A stretch of 64,000 nucleotides of DNA from an uncultured Stenotrophomonas sp. (GCF_913778665.1 NZ_CAJYVQ010000006.1:62001-126000), one strand, 5' to 3'; numbered from the stretch's first letter, positions 9,359-19,271 are shown. Numbers and translations: made by a program. Notes: generated by a model from the letters alone, not told the origin.

Positions 9359-10648
9359 TTGAGGACAGAATTTGGACATGGCAACGACCGTTCGTGGACA
9401 GCACGTGCAGGCTCCCCCCGCGCCCTGATGGTGGTCACCGCGATCTTCTTCATGTGGGGGTTTCTCACCTGCCTCAACGACATTCTCATTCCCCACCTGA
9501 AGGCCGCCTTCGCCCTGACCTGGGTGCAGGCGATGCTGATCCAGTTCACGTTCTTCGGCGCCTACTTCCTGATGTCGCTGCCTGCCGGTCGCTTGGTGGC
9601 CGCGGTCGGCTACAAGCGCGGCATCGTCGCCGGCCTGGCCATCGCCGGTGTGGGCGCGCTGCTGTTCTGGCCGCCTGCGGCCGCACATGTGTATGGCCTG
9701 TTCCTGGCGGCGCTGTTCGTATTGGCCACCGGCATCACTGTGCTGCAGGTCGCGGCCAATCCGTATGTCGCGCTGCTGGGCGATGAGCGCACCAGTTCCA
9801 GCCGGCTGACCCTGGCGCAGTCGATGAACTCACTGGGCACGACGCTGGCGCCGTTGTTCGGCGGCCTGCTGATCCTGTCGGCACAGCCACGCAGCGAAGC
9901 GCAGCTGGCGTTGCTGCCGCCCGCCGAAGCGCTGGCGTATCGGGCCGCGGAGGCGCAGTCGGTGCAGTTGCCGTATTTCGGCCTGGCCGTAATGCTGTTC
10001 CTGCTGGCCGCGGCAATCTGGATGTTCCGCCTGCCCGCCATTGCCGGTGTGGAAGGCCGCGCCAGCGCACGGGGGCGCGTGTGGGATGCACTGCGCCACC
10101 GCCATGTGCGGCTGGGCGTGCTGGCGATCTTCTTCTACGTCGGCGCGGAGGTGTCCATCGGCAGCGTGCTGGTCAACTTCCTGTCCTCGCCGGGTATCGG
10201 CCACGGCATGACCGAACAGGAAGCCACCGCTTACGTATCGCTGTACTGGGGCGGCGCGCTGGTCGGTCGGCTGTTGGGGGCGGCGCTGCTGGCGCGACTG
10301 GATGCGCGCCATCTGCTGGGCGGTTTCGCGCTGGCCGTGGTCGTTCTGCTCGGCATCACCGTCAGCACCCACGGCAGCGTCGCCACGTGGGCGGTGGTCA
10401 GCATCGGCCTGTTCAACTCCATCATGTTCCCGACCCTCTTCGCGCTGGCCATCGCCCGCCTAGGAGCACTCACCGGGCAGGCCTCCAGCCTGCTGGTGAT
10501 GGCCATCGTCGGAGGCGCGGTCATCCCGTTGGCGATGGGCTGGCTGGCCGACAACCACGGCCTGCAGCTGTCCTTCCTGCTGCCGGTGCTGTGCTATGTG
10601 TACATCGCCTTCTACGCCTGGAAGGGTTCGCGGGTGCTGGCGCCATGA
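9359..10648 (+). CDS. FucP-family sugar:H+ symporter (MFS)
   Basis: This inner-membrane transporter probably imports the sugar released or admitted by the neighbouring receptor and glucosidase. About 12 hydrophobic segments are present, and FFMWGFLTCLNDILIPHLK is the N-terminal signature of the FucP/GluP branch of the major facilitator superfamily. The full frame opens with a TTG at 9359 (429 aa) that has no good ribosome binding site. An ATG at 9378 lies in another frame and meets TGA after 16 codons; one extra C in the C6 run at 9414-9419 would fuse it to the transporter frame. The N-terminus is therefore uncertain and a frameshift is possible. The specific sugar is unknown. Confidence 0.88.
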   Translation: MRTEFGHGNDRSWTARAGSPRALMVVTAIFFMWGFLTCLNDILIPHLKAAFALTWVQAMLIQFTFFGAYFLMSLPAGRLVAAVGYKRGIVAGLAIAGVGALLFWPPAAAHVYGLFLAALFVLATGITVLQVAANPYVALLGDERTSSSRLTLAQSMNSLGTTLAPLFGGLLILSAQPRSEAQLALLPPAEALAYRAAEAQSVQLPYFGLAVMLFLLAAAIWMFRLPAIAGVEGRASARGRVWDALRHRHVRLGVLAIFFYVGAEVSIGSVLVNFLSSPGIGHGMTEQEATAYVSLYWGGALVGRLLGAALLARLDARHLLGGFALAVVVLLGITVSTHGSVATWAVVSIGLFNSIMFPTLFALAIARLGALTGQASSLLVMAIVGGAVIPLAMGWLADNHGLQLSFLLPVLCYVYIAFYAWKGSRVLAP

Positions 10649-10665
10649 GTGGACTGCGGCGTGGT

Positions 10666-11673
10666 TCAGCGCTTGCGTGGCGGCGCGGTGGACTCGCGCT
10701 CCAGCACCGTGTGCTCGACGGTGATCATGCGTCCGGCCAGATCGGCACGGATGTGCTCGATCAGCTGTTCCGTGGCCAGCCGTCCCATGTGCGAGGTCGG
10801 CTGCCGCACGGTGGTCAGTGCCGGGTAGATGTGGCTGGCGATCGGGGTATCGTCGAAACCACACACCGACAGGTCGCGTGGAATGCGCAATCCACGTCCA
10901 CCGGCGACCCGATATACCGCGGCGGCCATGTCATCGTTGGCGGCGAAGATCGCCGTCGGCGGGTCACGCAGATCGAGCAGGGCATTGGCCGCGTCCACGC
11001 CCGATTCGAACGAGAACTGGCCGCCGACCACCAGCGCCGGATCGTAGGCGATGCCGGCCGCGCGCAGGGCCTGGCGATAGCCGGCGTGGCGCCACTGGCA
11101 GGCACCGTGCGTGCGTGGGCCCTTGATGTGGCCGATGCGCCGGTGACCCTGCGCGACCAGCCGGCCGACCAGCTCGACCACCGCCGTGGTTTCGTCCATG
11201 CGCACGCCGATACGCCCGTCCGGGTGCCGCGGCGCGATGCAGGAGAACGGAATGTCGTGCTCTTCCAGGTAGGACAGCACCACCTCGTCGTCGGTCAGCG
11301 GCGGGATCAGCACCACCCCGTCCGGACGCGAGTTCTCGAACAGCGCGGCCAGGTCGGGCAGGGTGCGGCGGCCGGTCCCGACCGGGCCCAGGATCAGGTT
11401 GTAGTGCTGCGCATGGCAGGCGTCCAGCATGCCGCTCAGGATCTCCATCAGGTAGTTGCGCGATGGATTGTTGTAGACCAGCGCCAACGCGTAAGAGCGC
11501 TGGCCGGCGAGGCTGCGCGCCGAAGGGTTGGGCTTGTAGCCCAGCCGTGCCACGGCCGCGAGCACCCGTTCGCGGGTCTGTTCGCGCACGTTGGGCTCAT
11601 GGTTGAGCACGCGGGACACGGTCTTGATCGAAACCCCGGCAACGGCGGCGACATCCTCGATTCGACTGCGCAT
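10666..11673 (-). CDS. LacI-family transcriptional repressor of the sugar locus
   Basis: This 335-aa protein has an N-terminal LacI helix-turn-helix (IEDVAAVAGVSIKTVSRVLN) and hinge helix (YKPNPSARSLAGQRS), followed by a periplasmic-binding-protein-like sugar-sensing domain (AIFAANDDMAAAVYRVAG, CGFDDTPIASHIYPALTTVRQP). ATG at 11673 is preceded by AGGAGG at a rather long 12-nt spacing. It ends 17 bp from the convergent permease gene and is divergent from the GH3 gene. The intergenic region before the GH3 gene carries a perfect copy of its presumed operator. The effector is probably the imported sugar or a glucoside; this is inference. Confidence 0.92.
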   Translation of the reverse strand: MRSRIEDVAAVAGVSIKTVSRVLNHEPNVREQTRERVLAAVARLGYKPNPSARSLAGQRSYALALVYNNPSRNYLMEILSGMLDACHAQHYNLILGPVGTGRRTLPDLAALFENSRPDGVVLIPPLTDDEVVLSYLEEHDIPFSCIAPRHPDGRIGVRMDETTAVVELVGRLVAQGHRRIGHIKGPRTHGACQWRHAGYRQALRAAGIAYDPALVVGGQFSFESGVDAANALLDLRDPPTAIFAANDDMAAAVYRVAGGRGLRIPRDLSVCGFDDTPIASHIYPALTTVRQPTSHMGRLATEQLIEHIRADLAGRMITVEHTVLERESTAPPRKR

Positions 11674-11895
11674 GGTGCGATGGATCCTCCTGGAAGGCTG
11701 CGTGCACGCCGCGATGGTAGTGCGTGGTCGCCCGGTCGATGTTGCCGAAGCAGGCGGATGGTGCCACGACGCAAGGGGCGCTGGCACGCTCCGATTCCTT
11801 GTCGCGATGCAGCACCCGGGCTCCACTGTAGCGCGCCTCCGGTACGCGGGAGCCCGCAGTTGCACGCCCCGTACCTCGCCCTGCATGCACACCGA

Positions 11896-11934
11896 TTGAC
11901 AGCGCCAGGGCCGGCTTATATGACAGCGCTGTCA
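11896..11934. promoter_or_regulatory. operator pair between the lacI-type and GH3 genes
   Basis: TGACAGCGCTGTCA at 11921-11934 is a perfect 14-bp palindrome with the central CG of LacI operators. TTGACAGCGC at 11896-11905 is a half-site that also resembles a -35 box. The pair sits 80-120 bp upstream of the GTG start of the beta-glucosidase. The 341-bp gap 11674-12014 shows no gene. Confidence 0.72.
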
Positions 11935-12014
11935 GGAAGAGTGCCACAGCGCCCGCGCCGATGTGCCGGCGCCGCCGCGCACGCCAGCAACTTCATTCAC
12001 GGAGGTAGAACCCA

Positions 12015-14546
12015 GTGATCCGCCCCAGCCACACCTTTCTTGCCAGCTGCCTGCTGGCCGCCCTTTCCTCGCCGGTCGGTGCCGTTCCGGCCGCCGGCGA
12101 ACGCCTGCAGGACTGGCCGCGCGTCCACAGCGCGATCGCCACCGACTCGGCCATCGAACGCCGCGTGCAGACGATCCTTGCGCAGATGACGCTGGCGCAG
12201 AAGATCGGGCAGATGACCCAGGCCGAGATCAAGACAATCACCCCGGAACAGGTGCGGCAGTACTACATCGGTTCGGTGCTCAACGGCGGCGGATCGTGGC
12301 CGGGCATGGACAAGCACGCCAGCGTGCAGGCGTGGCTGGATCTGGCCGATGCCTACCATGAGGCCTCGCTGGCGACCGATGCGCAGACGCCGGTGCCGGT
12401 GATCTGGGGCACCGATGCAGTGCATGGCCACAACAACGTACTCGGCGCCACCCTGTTCCCGCACAACATCGGCCTGGGAGCCGCGGGCGACCCGGAACTG
12501 ATCGAGCGGATCGGTGAAGCGACCGCGCGCTCGGTGCGTGCCACCGGCATCGGCTGGGTGTTCGCGCCGACCCTGGCGGTGGCCCACGATCCGCGCTGGG
12601 GCCGCACCTATGAAAGCTATTCGTCCGATCCGCAGGTCATCCGCCGCTTTGCCCAGGCCTATGTCAAAGGCGCCCAGGGCGCGTTCAAGGATGACGGCAA
12701 CGTGGTCACCACCGCCAAGCACTACCTCGGTGACGGCGCCACCGACAACGGCCGTGACCAGGGCGAGGCGCTGGTCGACAAGGCGACCATGATCAACGTC
12801 CACGCGCAGGGCTATTACGGCGCACTGGCCGAAGGTGCGCAGACGGTGATGGCCTCGTTCAACAGCTGGAATGACGTGGCCGCTGGCGTCGACTACGGCA
12901 AGATGCACGGCAGCAAGGCACTGCTGACCGACGTGCTGAAGCAGAAGATGGGCTTCGATGGCTTCGTTGTCTCCGACTGGAACGGCATCGCCCAGGTGCC
13001 CGGCTGCCGCAACGACAGCTGCGCGCAGGCGATCAACGCCGGCATCGACATGGTGATGGTGCCTGATGACTGGAAGGCGTTCATTGCCAACACCACTGCG
13101 CAGGTGCAGAAGGGCGAGATCCCGATGGCGCGCATCGACGATGCGGTGGCGCGCATCCTGCGGGTGAAGCTGCGCGCCGGCCTGTTCGAGCACAAGCCGT
13201 CGGACAGCCGTTATGCCGGCGATGCCCGCGCCGTGCAGCACCGCGACCTGGCCCGTCGTGCGGTGCGCGAATCGCTGGTGCTGCTGAAGAACGAAGGCCA
13301 GGCGCTGCCGCTGCGCCGTGATGCGCGCGTGCTGGTGGTCGGCAAAGCCGCCGACAGCATCGGCGACCAGTCCGGTGGCTGGTCGTTGACCTGGCAGGGT
13401 ACCGAGAACAGGAACGCCGACTTCCCCAACGCCGATTCGGTGCTCGGCGCGCTGCGCGCCGAACTCGGTGCCGACAAGGTCGGCGTCAGCGCCGATGGCC
13501 AGGGCATCGATCCGAAGGCCTTTGACGTGGTGCTGGCGGTGATCGGTGAAACGCCCTACGCCGAAACCAACGGTGACATCCTGCCTTCGGACACCGTCAG
13601 CCACAGCCGCGCCCACCCGCAGGATCTGGCGGTGCTGGAGACCGCCGCAGCCACCGGCAAGCCGGTGGTGACGGTCTACCTGTCCGGCCGGCCGATGTAC
13701 ACCAACGACCTGCTCAACCTGTCCAGCGCTTTCGTTGCAGCGTGGCTGCCCGGGACCGAAGGCAAGGGCGTGACCGATGTGCTGGTGGCGGGCAGCGATG
13801 GCAAGCCCGCGCATGACTTCCGTGGCCGCCTGAGCTTCCCATGGCCGGGCGCGCCGTGCCCGGCGCCGATCGATCGTCCCGATGCGAAGAAGCCTGCGCT
13901 GTTCGCGCTCGGCTATGGCCTCAGCTATGCCAAGGGCAGCAAGGTCGCCCGGCTCGACGAGGCCACCCAGGACAGCTGCGGCGAAGTGACCGTGCTGCCG
14001 ATCTTCAACCGGGCCGACACGCCGCCGTTCGCGCTGCACGTGGCGGCGAGGGGCGCCACCCAGCCGCTCGGCAATGATCTGAACGCCACGCTGCGCTGGC
14101 CTGCCGCCGCGCCGGTGGTACAGGTGCGCACCGTGCAGGTGAACACCCAACAGGACGCCAGGGAAGTGACCTGGTCGGCACCCGCGCAGCTGATCGCGCG
14201 CAGCACCTCGCGCCGCAATCTCGGCGCACTGGCACGCAGCAACGGCGCGTTGCAGTTCGATGTGCAGCTGGTGAAGCGCCCGGCGTCGGCGGTGAAGGTG
14301 ACCATGCAGTGCGGTACTGGCTGCGAGGGCGGGGTGGACATTGCTCCGTTGCTGGGCAAGCTCTCTCCCGGCCAGAAACGGACGGTGACCGTGCCGTTGG
14401 CCTGCTTCGCCAGGCAGAGGGTGGATCTGGGCGCGGTGGAAGCACCGTTCGTGGTGAGCGCGGACACGCCGTTCGCCGCGGCCTTCACCCAGGTCAAGCT
14501 GACCGCCAACACGGCCAACGCCGAGGGCGCGGTGGCCTGCCCGTAA
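12015..14546 (+). CDS. secreted GH3 beta-glucosidase / exo-glucan glucohydrolase
   Basis: The enzyme hydrolyses terminal beta-glucosidic bonds, probably in the periplasm or outside the cell. The start is GTG at 12015, nine bases after GGAGG at 12001-12005, giving 843 aa with a signal peptide (FLASCLLAALSSPVGAVPAA). It contains the GH3 N-terminal barrel (IGQMTQAEI, WGTDAVHGHNN, TTAKHYLGDGATDNGRDQGE) with the nucleophile Asp at about residue 321 in FVVSDWNGI. The GH3 C-terminal domain (RESLVLLKNEGQALPL) follows, then an extra C-terminal ExoP-like beta domain of about 180 residues. Placement beside a LacI regulator, FucP-type permease and TonB-dependent receptor argues for beta-glucoside or cello-oligosaccharide use. 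Confidence 0.93.
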   Translation: MIRPSHTFLASCLLAALSSPVGAVPAAGERLQDWPRVHSAIATDSAIERRVQTILAQMTLAQKIGQMTQAEIKTITPEQVRQYYIGSVLNGGGSWPGMDKHASVQAWLDLADAYHEASLATDAQTPVPVIWGTDAVHGHNNVLGATLFPHNIGLGAAGDPELIERIGEATARSVRATGIGWVFAPTLAVAHDPRWGRTYESYSSDPQVIRRFAQAYVKGAQGAFKDDGNVVTTAKHYLGDGATDNGRDQGEALVDKATMINVHAQGYYGALAEGAQTVMASFNSWNDVAAGVDYGKMHGSKALLTDVLKQKMGFDGFVVSDWNGIAQVPGCRNDSCAQAINAGIDMVMVPDDWKAFIANTTAQVQKGEIPMARIDDAVARILRVKLRAGLFEHKPSDSRYAGDARAVQHRDLARRAVRESLVLLKNEGQALPLRRDARVLVVGKAADSIGDQSGGWSLTWQGTENRNADFPNADSVLGALRAELGADKVGVSADGQGIDPKAFDVVLAVIGETPYAETNGDILPSDTVSHSRAHPQDLAVLETAAATGKPVVTVYLSGRPMYTNDLLNLSSAFVAAWLPGTEGKGVTDVLVAGSDGKPAHDFRGRLSFPWPGAPCPAPIDRPDAKKPALFALGYGLSYAKGSKVARLDEATQDSCGEVTVLPIFNRADTPPFALHVAARGATQPLGNDLNATLRWPAAAPVVQVRTVQVNTQQDAREVTWSAPAQLIARSTSRRNLGALARSNGALQFDVQLVKRPASAVKVTMQCGTGCEGGVDIAPLLGKLSPGQKRTVTVPLACFARQRVDLGAVEAPFVVSADTPFAAAFTQVKLTANTANAEGAVACP

Positions 14547-14555
14547 GCCGAAAAT

Positions 14556-14609
14556 GGCGCCGGGCCATGCCCGGCGTTTGCGGGCAGCATCCACGCCATG
14601 CGTGGATGC
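14556..14609. repeat. two short palindromes after the GH3 gene
   Basis: An imperfect GGCGCCGGGC / GCCCGGCG palindrome at 14556-14578 is followed by GCATCCACG-n5-CGTGGATGC at 14587-14609, a perfect 9-bp stem. The GATCCACGC-type motif recurs at 42302-42320 and, degraded, near 40479, suggesting a second small repeat family in this genome. Confidence 0.55.
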
Positions 14610-14630
14610 GCCGCTCCCCAGGCAAAAAAG

Positions 14631-14653
14631 AGCCCCGCAGCGCGGGGCTTTTT
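14631..14653. terminator. bidirectional rho-independent terminator after rho
   Basis: AGCCCCGC / GCGGGGCT at 14631-14649 forms an 8-bp GC stem with a 3-nt loop, flanked by AAAAAAG on the left and TTTTTC on the right. It can terminate both rho (minus) and the GH3 gene (plus). The stem begins five bases after the rho stop codon. Confidence 0.85.
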
Positions 14654-16432
14654 CTATCGCTTCATGGAACCGAAGAACTCGTCGTTGGACTTGGTGTTCT
14701 TCATCTTGTCCAGCAGGAATTCCATCGCGGCCATTTCATCCATCGGATGCAGCAGCTTGCGCAGGATCCAGATCTTCTGCAGCAGCTCCGGCTCGATCAG
14801 CAGGTCTTCGCGGCGGGTGCCCGAACGGTTGATGTCGATGGCCGGGAACACGCGCTTTTCAGCGATGCGGCGACTCAGGTGCACTTCGCTGTTGCCGGTG
14901 CCCTTGAACTCTTCGTAGATCACCTCGTCCATCTTCGAGCCGGTATCGACCAGCGCGGTGGCGATGATGGTCAGGCTGCCGCCTTCTTCCACGTTGCGCG
15001 CGGCACCGAAGAAGCGCTTCGGGCGGTGCAGGGCATTGGCGTCCACACCACCGGTCAGCACCTTGCCCGAGCTCGGCACCACGTTGTTGTAGGCGCGGGC
15101 CAGGCGGGTGATCGAGTCGAGCAGGATCACCACGTCCTTCTTGTGCTCGACCAGGCGCTTGGCGCGTTCGATGACCATTTCGGCCACCTGCACGTGGCGC
15201 GCGGCCGGCTCGTCGAAGGTCGAGCTGATGACCTCGCCGCGCACGGTGCGCTGCATTTCGGTCACTTCTTCCGGGCGCTCGTCGATCAGCAGCACGATCA
15301 GGTGCACGTCCGGATGGTTGGTGGTGATGGCCGTGGCGACCTGCTGCATCATCATCGTCTTGCCGGCCTTCGGCTGGGAGACGATCAGCGAGCGCTGGCC
15401 CTTGCCCTGCGGTGCCATCAGGTCGAGGATGCGGCCGGTGATGTCTTCCGACGAACCGTTGCCACGCTCCAGGGTGAAGCGGCGGCGCGGGAACAGCGCC
15501 GTCAGATTCTCGAACAGCACCTTGTTCTTCGACGCTTCGATCGGTTCACCGTTGATGGTGTCGACGATGTTCAGCGCGAAGTAGCGCTCGCCGTCCTTCG
15601 GGAAGCGGATGCGGCCGGAGATGTGGTCGCCGGTACGCAGGTTGAAGCGGCGGATCTGGCTGGGCGAGATGTAGGTGTCGTCCGGGCCGGCCAGGTAGCT
15701 GGCTTCGGCCGCGCGCAGGAAGCCGAAGCCGTCCGGCAGGATTTCCAGCACGCCGTCGGCGGCGACGCCGTCACCGTGGCGGGTCAGCACCTTCAGCAGG
15801 GCGAAGATCACGTCCTGCTTGCGGGCGCGGGCGACGCCTTCGGAGATCTGCAGCTGCTCGGCGATTTCCAGCAGCTTCTGCGCCGGCATGCGCTTGAGGT
15901 CGCTCAGCGAGTAGACCGGGAAGCCTTCCGGCACATTGGCGTGCGGGCGCGGCACGAAGGGCTGCTGCTCGCCACCATCCTGAGGCATGCCGTCATCACG
16001 GCCACGGCCGCCACGGTCACGGTCGCGACGGTTGCGGAAGCGGTCGCGGCGATTGCCCTGGCCCTGCTGGCCATTGTGGTTGTAGGGGTTGTTGTTCTGG
16101 TTCTGGCCCTGGCCCTGGCCTTGGCCCTGGTTATGGCCACCGCCCTGGTGGTTCTGCTGGCGCGGCTGGCCGGATTCGCGGCCTTCGCCGGCGTCACCGC
16201 CACCGGAGGCGGGGGCTTCAGCGGCGGGCGCGCTCGGTGCGGGGGCGGCCGCGGCAGGTGCCGCCGCGGGTGCCGGCGCTTCGGGCGCGGCGCTCAGCGG
16301 CAGGGTCGGCTGCGCCGGGGCGGCGCTGGTTTCGGCGGCTGCCGGGGCGGCGGCCTTGCTTACGCGGGGCTTGCGCACGCGCTTCTCGGCGGGCGCATCG
16401 GCGCTGCCGGTTTCGGAAGTGTTATCGGACAA
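14654..16432 (-). CDS. rho: transcription termination factor Rho, long N-terminal form
   Basis: Rho is the hexameric RNA-dependent ATPase that terminates transcription. The C-terminal ~420 residues match it throughout: [23 protein letters not shown]-binding domain with DGFGFLRA, Walker [13 protein letters not shown], and [12 protein letters not shown]. The start is TTG at 16432 after GAGGAA, giving 592 aa against 419 in E. coli. The extra ~170 N-terminal residues are low complexity: Ala/Pro-rich, then a Gly/Gln/Asn/His tract ([19 protein letters not shown]) and an Arg/Asp/Gly-rich segment. The 228-bp leader after trxA could host autoregulation, as known for E. coli rho, but no structure was resolved. 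Confidence 0.97.
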   Translation of the reverse strand: MSDNTSETGSADAPAEKRVRKPRVSKAAAPAAAETSAAPAQPTLPLSAAPEAPAPAAAPAAAAPAPSAPAAEAPASGGGDAGEGRESGQPRQQNHQGGGHNQGQGQGQGQNQNNNPYNHNGQQGQGNRRDRFRNRRDRDRGGRGRDDGMPQDGGEQQPFVPRPHANVPEGFPVYSLSDLKRMPAQKLLEIAEQLQISEGVARARKQDVIFALLKVLTRHGDGVAADGVLEILPDGFGFLRAAEASYLAGPDDTYISPSQIRRFNLRTGDHISGRIRFPKDGERYFALNIVDTINGEPIEASKNKVLFENLTALFPRRRFTLERGNGSSEDITGRILDLMAPQGKGQRSLIVSQPKAGKTMMMQQVATAITTNHPDVHLIVLLIDERPEEVTEMQRTVRGEVISSTFDEPAARHVQVAEMVIERAKRLVEHKKDVVILLDSITRLARAYNNVVPSSGKVLTGGVDANALHRPKRFFGAARNVEEGGSLTIIATALVDTGSKMDEVIYEEFKGTGNSEVHLSRRIAEKRVFPAIDINRSGTRREDLLIEPELLQKIWILRKLLHPMDEMAAMEFLLDKMKNTKSNDEFFGSMKR

Positions 16433-16660
16433 GAGCGTTATTCCTCGCTTGAAGGTGCGAGCGCCCGGCTGGGGCGGCGAACGTTGGGAATGGGTCTGGA
16501 AGAAACTGCGTCCAGAGGGTGCGGCACGCGAGCGCGGCCGGATGTGCCGACACTATCATCGGCCCGCGGCGCCTTGCAAGGGCTGCCGGAAACAGCATTC
16601 ATCATGGACGCGGTGCGCCCGACGGCAGCCGCACGTGGCGGCTGCCGTGAAACAGCACGA

Positions 16661-16990
16661 TCAGGCCAGGGCCTTGTCCAGCAGGCCGGCCAGCTGGGCC
16701 TTGCCCACTGCACCGATCTGCTCGCCGACCTTCTCGCCATCCTTGAACACGACCAGGTACGGAATCGAGCGCACGTGGTACTTGGCGGCCAGCGCGCGGT
16801 TGTGGTCGACGTTGACCTTGGCGATCTTGGCGCGGCCCTGGTAGGCATCGGCCAGCTCGTCCAGCGCAGGGGCGATCATCTTGCACGGACCACACCACTC
16901 GGCCCAGAAATCGACCAGCACCGGTTCCTTGGAATTCAGTACGGCGCTATCAAAGTCGGCATCGCCGACATGTACAACCTTGTCGCTCAT
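16661..16990 (-). CDS. trxA: thioredoxin
   Basis: This cytoplasmic 109-aa dithiol reductase has the active site WCGPC in [20 protein letters not shown], the cis-Pro region [12 protein letters not shown] and normal length. ATG at 16990 ([10 protein letters not shown]) is chosen because the 11 upstream codons do not resemble the family. It lies directly upstream of rho on the same strand, a neighbourhood common in proteobacteria, and diverges from rhlB. Confidence 0.97.
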   Translation of the reverse strand: MSDKVVHVGDADFDSAVLNSKEPVLVDFWAEWCGPCKMIAPALDELADAYQGRAKIAKVNVDHNRALAAKYHVRSIPYLVVFKDGEKVGEQIGAVGKAQLAGLLDKALA

Positions 16991-17501
16991 CTTGGTTTCT
17001 CGTCTTGGATTGCACCCGGCCATGCCGGAGGTGGGTGAACTGGGCCATGCCCGGTGGCGCGACCCTCGTCGTTGCCTCGCGGCGCTCTGCCGCGGTGCGT
17101 TCGGCGGGATGCCTGGACGCTCACGGCCGGCAGTGTACCCCTATCGCAGGGCGGGGACAGGCGCCGGCTGGAACCCAGCGTATCGTGATCGCTTCGAAAC
17201 GCGGTATGTGTCGGATTTCACTGTCATCCTCAACATGGGGCTGGCAACGGACGACACCAGCGCCCGGCGACGGGCCATTCAAGTCCGGTGTGGCTGGGTG
17301 AAGATTCCCCGTCTCCCGGTCGTGTGAGACGGCCCATTCCGGTTTGCCGGCCCGAGTGCGTTAAACTGGGGCATTGTGCGGCGTGCGGACCAAGTGGTCC
17401 CAGCCTGCCAACCCGCCGCAGGGGCCGCAGTTTGCGACGGTGCCCCTAGACGCTGAAGTGCCAGCCGCCCCACGGGCCGGCGGCCATACCAAGACGGACA
17501 C
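16991..17501. other. trxA-rhlB divergent control region, no gene seen
   Basis: This 511-bp gap separates divergent trxA and rhlB. Frames here do not look like proteins. The rhlB side shows GGACCA-AG-TGGTCC at 17387-17400, a perfect 6-bp inverted repeat, then a GC-rich stretch with GGGGCC / GCCCC arms and a GCCGCC / GGCGGC pair before the rhlB ATG. A structured rhlB 5' leader is possible. Confidence 0.4.
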
Positions 17502-19214
17502 ATGAGCGACAAACCGCTGACCGATTTAACCTTCTCCTCCTTCGAGCTGCACCCGGCCCTGCAGGCGGGTCTTGAAGGAGCCGGATTCACCCGCTGTACG
17601 CCGATCCAGGCGCTGACCCTGCCGGTCGCGCTGCCCGGTGGTGATGTCGCCGGCCAGGCCCAGACCGGCACCGGCAAGACGCTGGCCTTCCTGGTCGCTG
17701 TCGTGAACCGCCTGTTGACCCGCCCGGCACTGGCCGACCGCAAGCCGGAAGACCCGCGCGCGCTGATCCTCGCCCCGACCCGTGAACTGGCGATCCAGAT
17801 CCACAAGGATGCGGTGAAGTTCGGTTCCGACCTGGGCCTGCGTTTCGCCCTGGTCTATGGCGGCGTGGATTACGACAAGCAGCGCGAACTGCTGCAGCAG
17901 GGCGTGGACGTGATCATCGCCACCCCGGGCCGCCTGATCGACTACGTCAAGCAGCACAAGGTGGTGTCGCTGCACGCCTGCGAGATCTGCGTGCTGGACG
18001 AAGCCGACCGCATGTTCGACCTGGGCTTCATCAAGGACATCCGCTTCCTGCTGCGCCGCATGCCCGAGCGCACCATCCGCCAGACCCTGCTGTTCAGCGC
18101 CACCCTCAGCCACCGCGTGCTGGAGCTGGCCTACGAGCACATGAACGAGCCGCAGAAGCTGGTGGTCGAAGCCGAGACCATCACCGCCGCGCGCGTGCGC
18201 CAGCGCATCTACTTCCCGGCCGACGACGAGAAGATCCCGCTGCTGCTGGGCCTGCTGTCGCGCAGTGAAGGCGCGCGCACCATGGTGTTCGTCAATACCA
18301 AGGTGTTCGTCGAGCGCGTGGCCCGTTCGCTGGAAAAGGCCGGCTACCGCGTCGGCGTGCTGTCCGGCGACGTGCCGCAGAAGAAGCGCGAGAGCCTGCT
18401 CAACCGCTTCCAGAAGGGCCAGCTGGAAATCCTGGTGGCCACCGACGTGGCCGCGCGCGGCCTGCACATCGACGGCATCAAGTACGTCTACAACTACGAC
18501 CTGCCGTTCGATGCCGAAGACTACGTGCACCGCATCGGCCGTACCGCGCGCCTGGGCGAAGAGGGTGATGCGATCAGCTTCGCCTGCGAACGCTACGCGA
18601 TGGGCCTGCCGGACATCGAGGCCTACATCGAGCAGAAGATCCCGTCCGAGCCGGTGACCAAGGAACTGTTGACCCCGCTGCCGCGCCCGGAACGTCCGGC
18701 GCCGGCCGCTGGCGAGGAAGGCGAGGAGAACGAGAGCGTCGGCCAGATCTTCCGTGAAGCGCGCGAAGCCCGCGCCGCCGAGGAAGAGCGTCGTGGCGGT
18801 GGCCGCAGTGGTGGGCGCTCCGGCGGTGGTCGCGGCGAGCGTCGCGACGGTGAGCGCAGCGGCGAACGCCGTTCGCGTGGCCCGCGCAAGCCGCGCGTGG
18901 AAGGCGAGCAGGTCGCTGCCCCGGCCGAGGGTGCCGAGGCCGCCGTCGCCCAGGCCCCGCGCCCGCCGCGTCCGCCGCGTGCCGAAGGTGCGCCGGAAGG
19001 CGCCGCCGAGGGCGAGCGCAAGCCGCGCAAGCGTCGTCGTCGTCGCCACGGCCGTCCGGTCGAAGGCGCCGAGGGCGTGCAGGCCAATGCCGCCGCCGGC
19101 CCGGTCACCCCGGTCCAGGTGGTGGCCAAGCCGGTGCGTACCGCCGCCGATTCCGGCGACTCGTTCCTGACCCGCATCGGCCGCAAGATCCGCCGCATGC
19201 TGTCGGGCAACTGA
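17502..19214 (+). CDS. rhlB: DEAD-box ATP-dependent RNA helicase RhlB
   Basis: The enzyme unwinds RNA and in enterobacteria is part of the RNA degradosome. All DEAD-box motifs are visible: the Q-motif region ([10 protein letters not shown]), [30 protein letters not shown], the SAT motif (FSATLS), [11 protein letters not shown] and [13 protein letters not shown]. At 570 aa it is much longer than E. coli RhlB (about 420). The extra C-terminus is an Arg/Gly-rich then Ala/Pro/Glu-rich tail with [10 protein letters not shown] and a final amphipathic segment ([15 protein letters not shown]). Such basic tails bind RNA or partner proteins. The 5' leader is long. Confidence 0.94.
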   Translation: MSDKPLTDLTFSSFELHPALQAGLEGAGFTRCTPIQALTLPVALPGGDVAGQAQTGTGKTLAFLVAVVNRLLTRPALADRKPEDPRALILAPTRELAIQIHKDAVKFGSDLGLRFALVYGGVDYDKQRELLQQGVDVIIATPGRLIDYVKQHKVVSLHACEICVLDEADRMFDLGFIKDIRFLLRRMPERTIRQTLLFSATLSHRVLELAYEHMNEPQKLVVEAETITAARVRQRIYFPADDEKIPLLLGLLSRSEGARTMVFVNTKVFVERVARSLEKAGYRVGVLSGDVPQKKRESLLNRFQKGQLEILVATDVAARGLHIDGIKYVYNYDLPFDAEDYVHRIGRTARLGEEGDAISFACERYAMGLPDIEAYIEQKIPSEPVTKELLTPLPRPERPAPAAGEEGEENESVGQIFREAREARAAEEERRGGGRSGGRSGGGRGERRDGERSGERRSRGPRKPRVEGEQVAAPAEGAEAAVAQAPRPPRPPRAEGAPEGAAEGERKPRKRRRRRHGRPVEGAEGVQANAAAGPVTPVQVVAKPVRTAADSGDSFLTRIGRKIRRMLSGN

Positions 19215-19244
19215 TCCGCCGATGATGGTGCCCCATGGGGCAGG

Positions 19245-19271
19245 GTAGTGCCGGCCAGCGGCCGGCACTAC
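19245..19271. repeat. SMAG-type palindrome
   Basis: A perfect palindrome with arms GTAGTGCCGGCC and GGCCGGCACTAC around AGC lies between rhlB and ftsE. An identical copy is at 56324-56350 and half of it at 46734-46751. Confidence 0.85.

Noticed and set aside
11997..14594. An 865-codon minus-strand open frame over the GH3 gene
   Set aside because: Antisense to a full-length GH3 enzyme with catalytic motifs; composition typical of a GC shadow.
16881..17327. A 148-codon frame in the trxA-rhlB gap
   Set aside because: Overlaps trxA, has no ribosome binding site and its translation does not resemble a folded protein.
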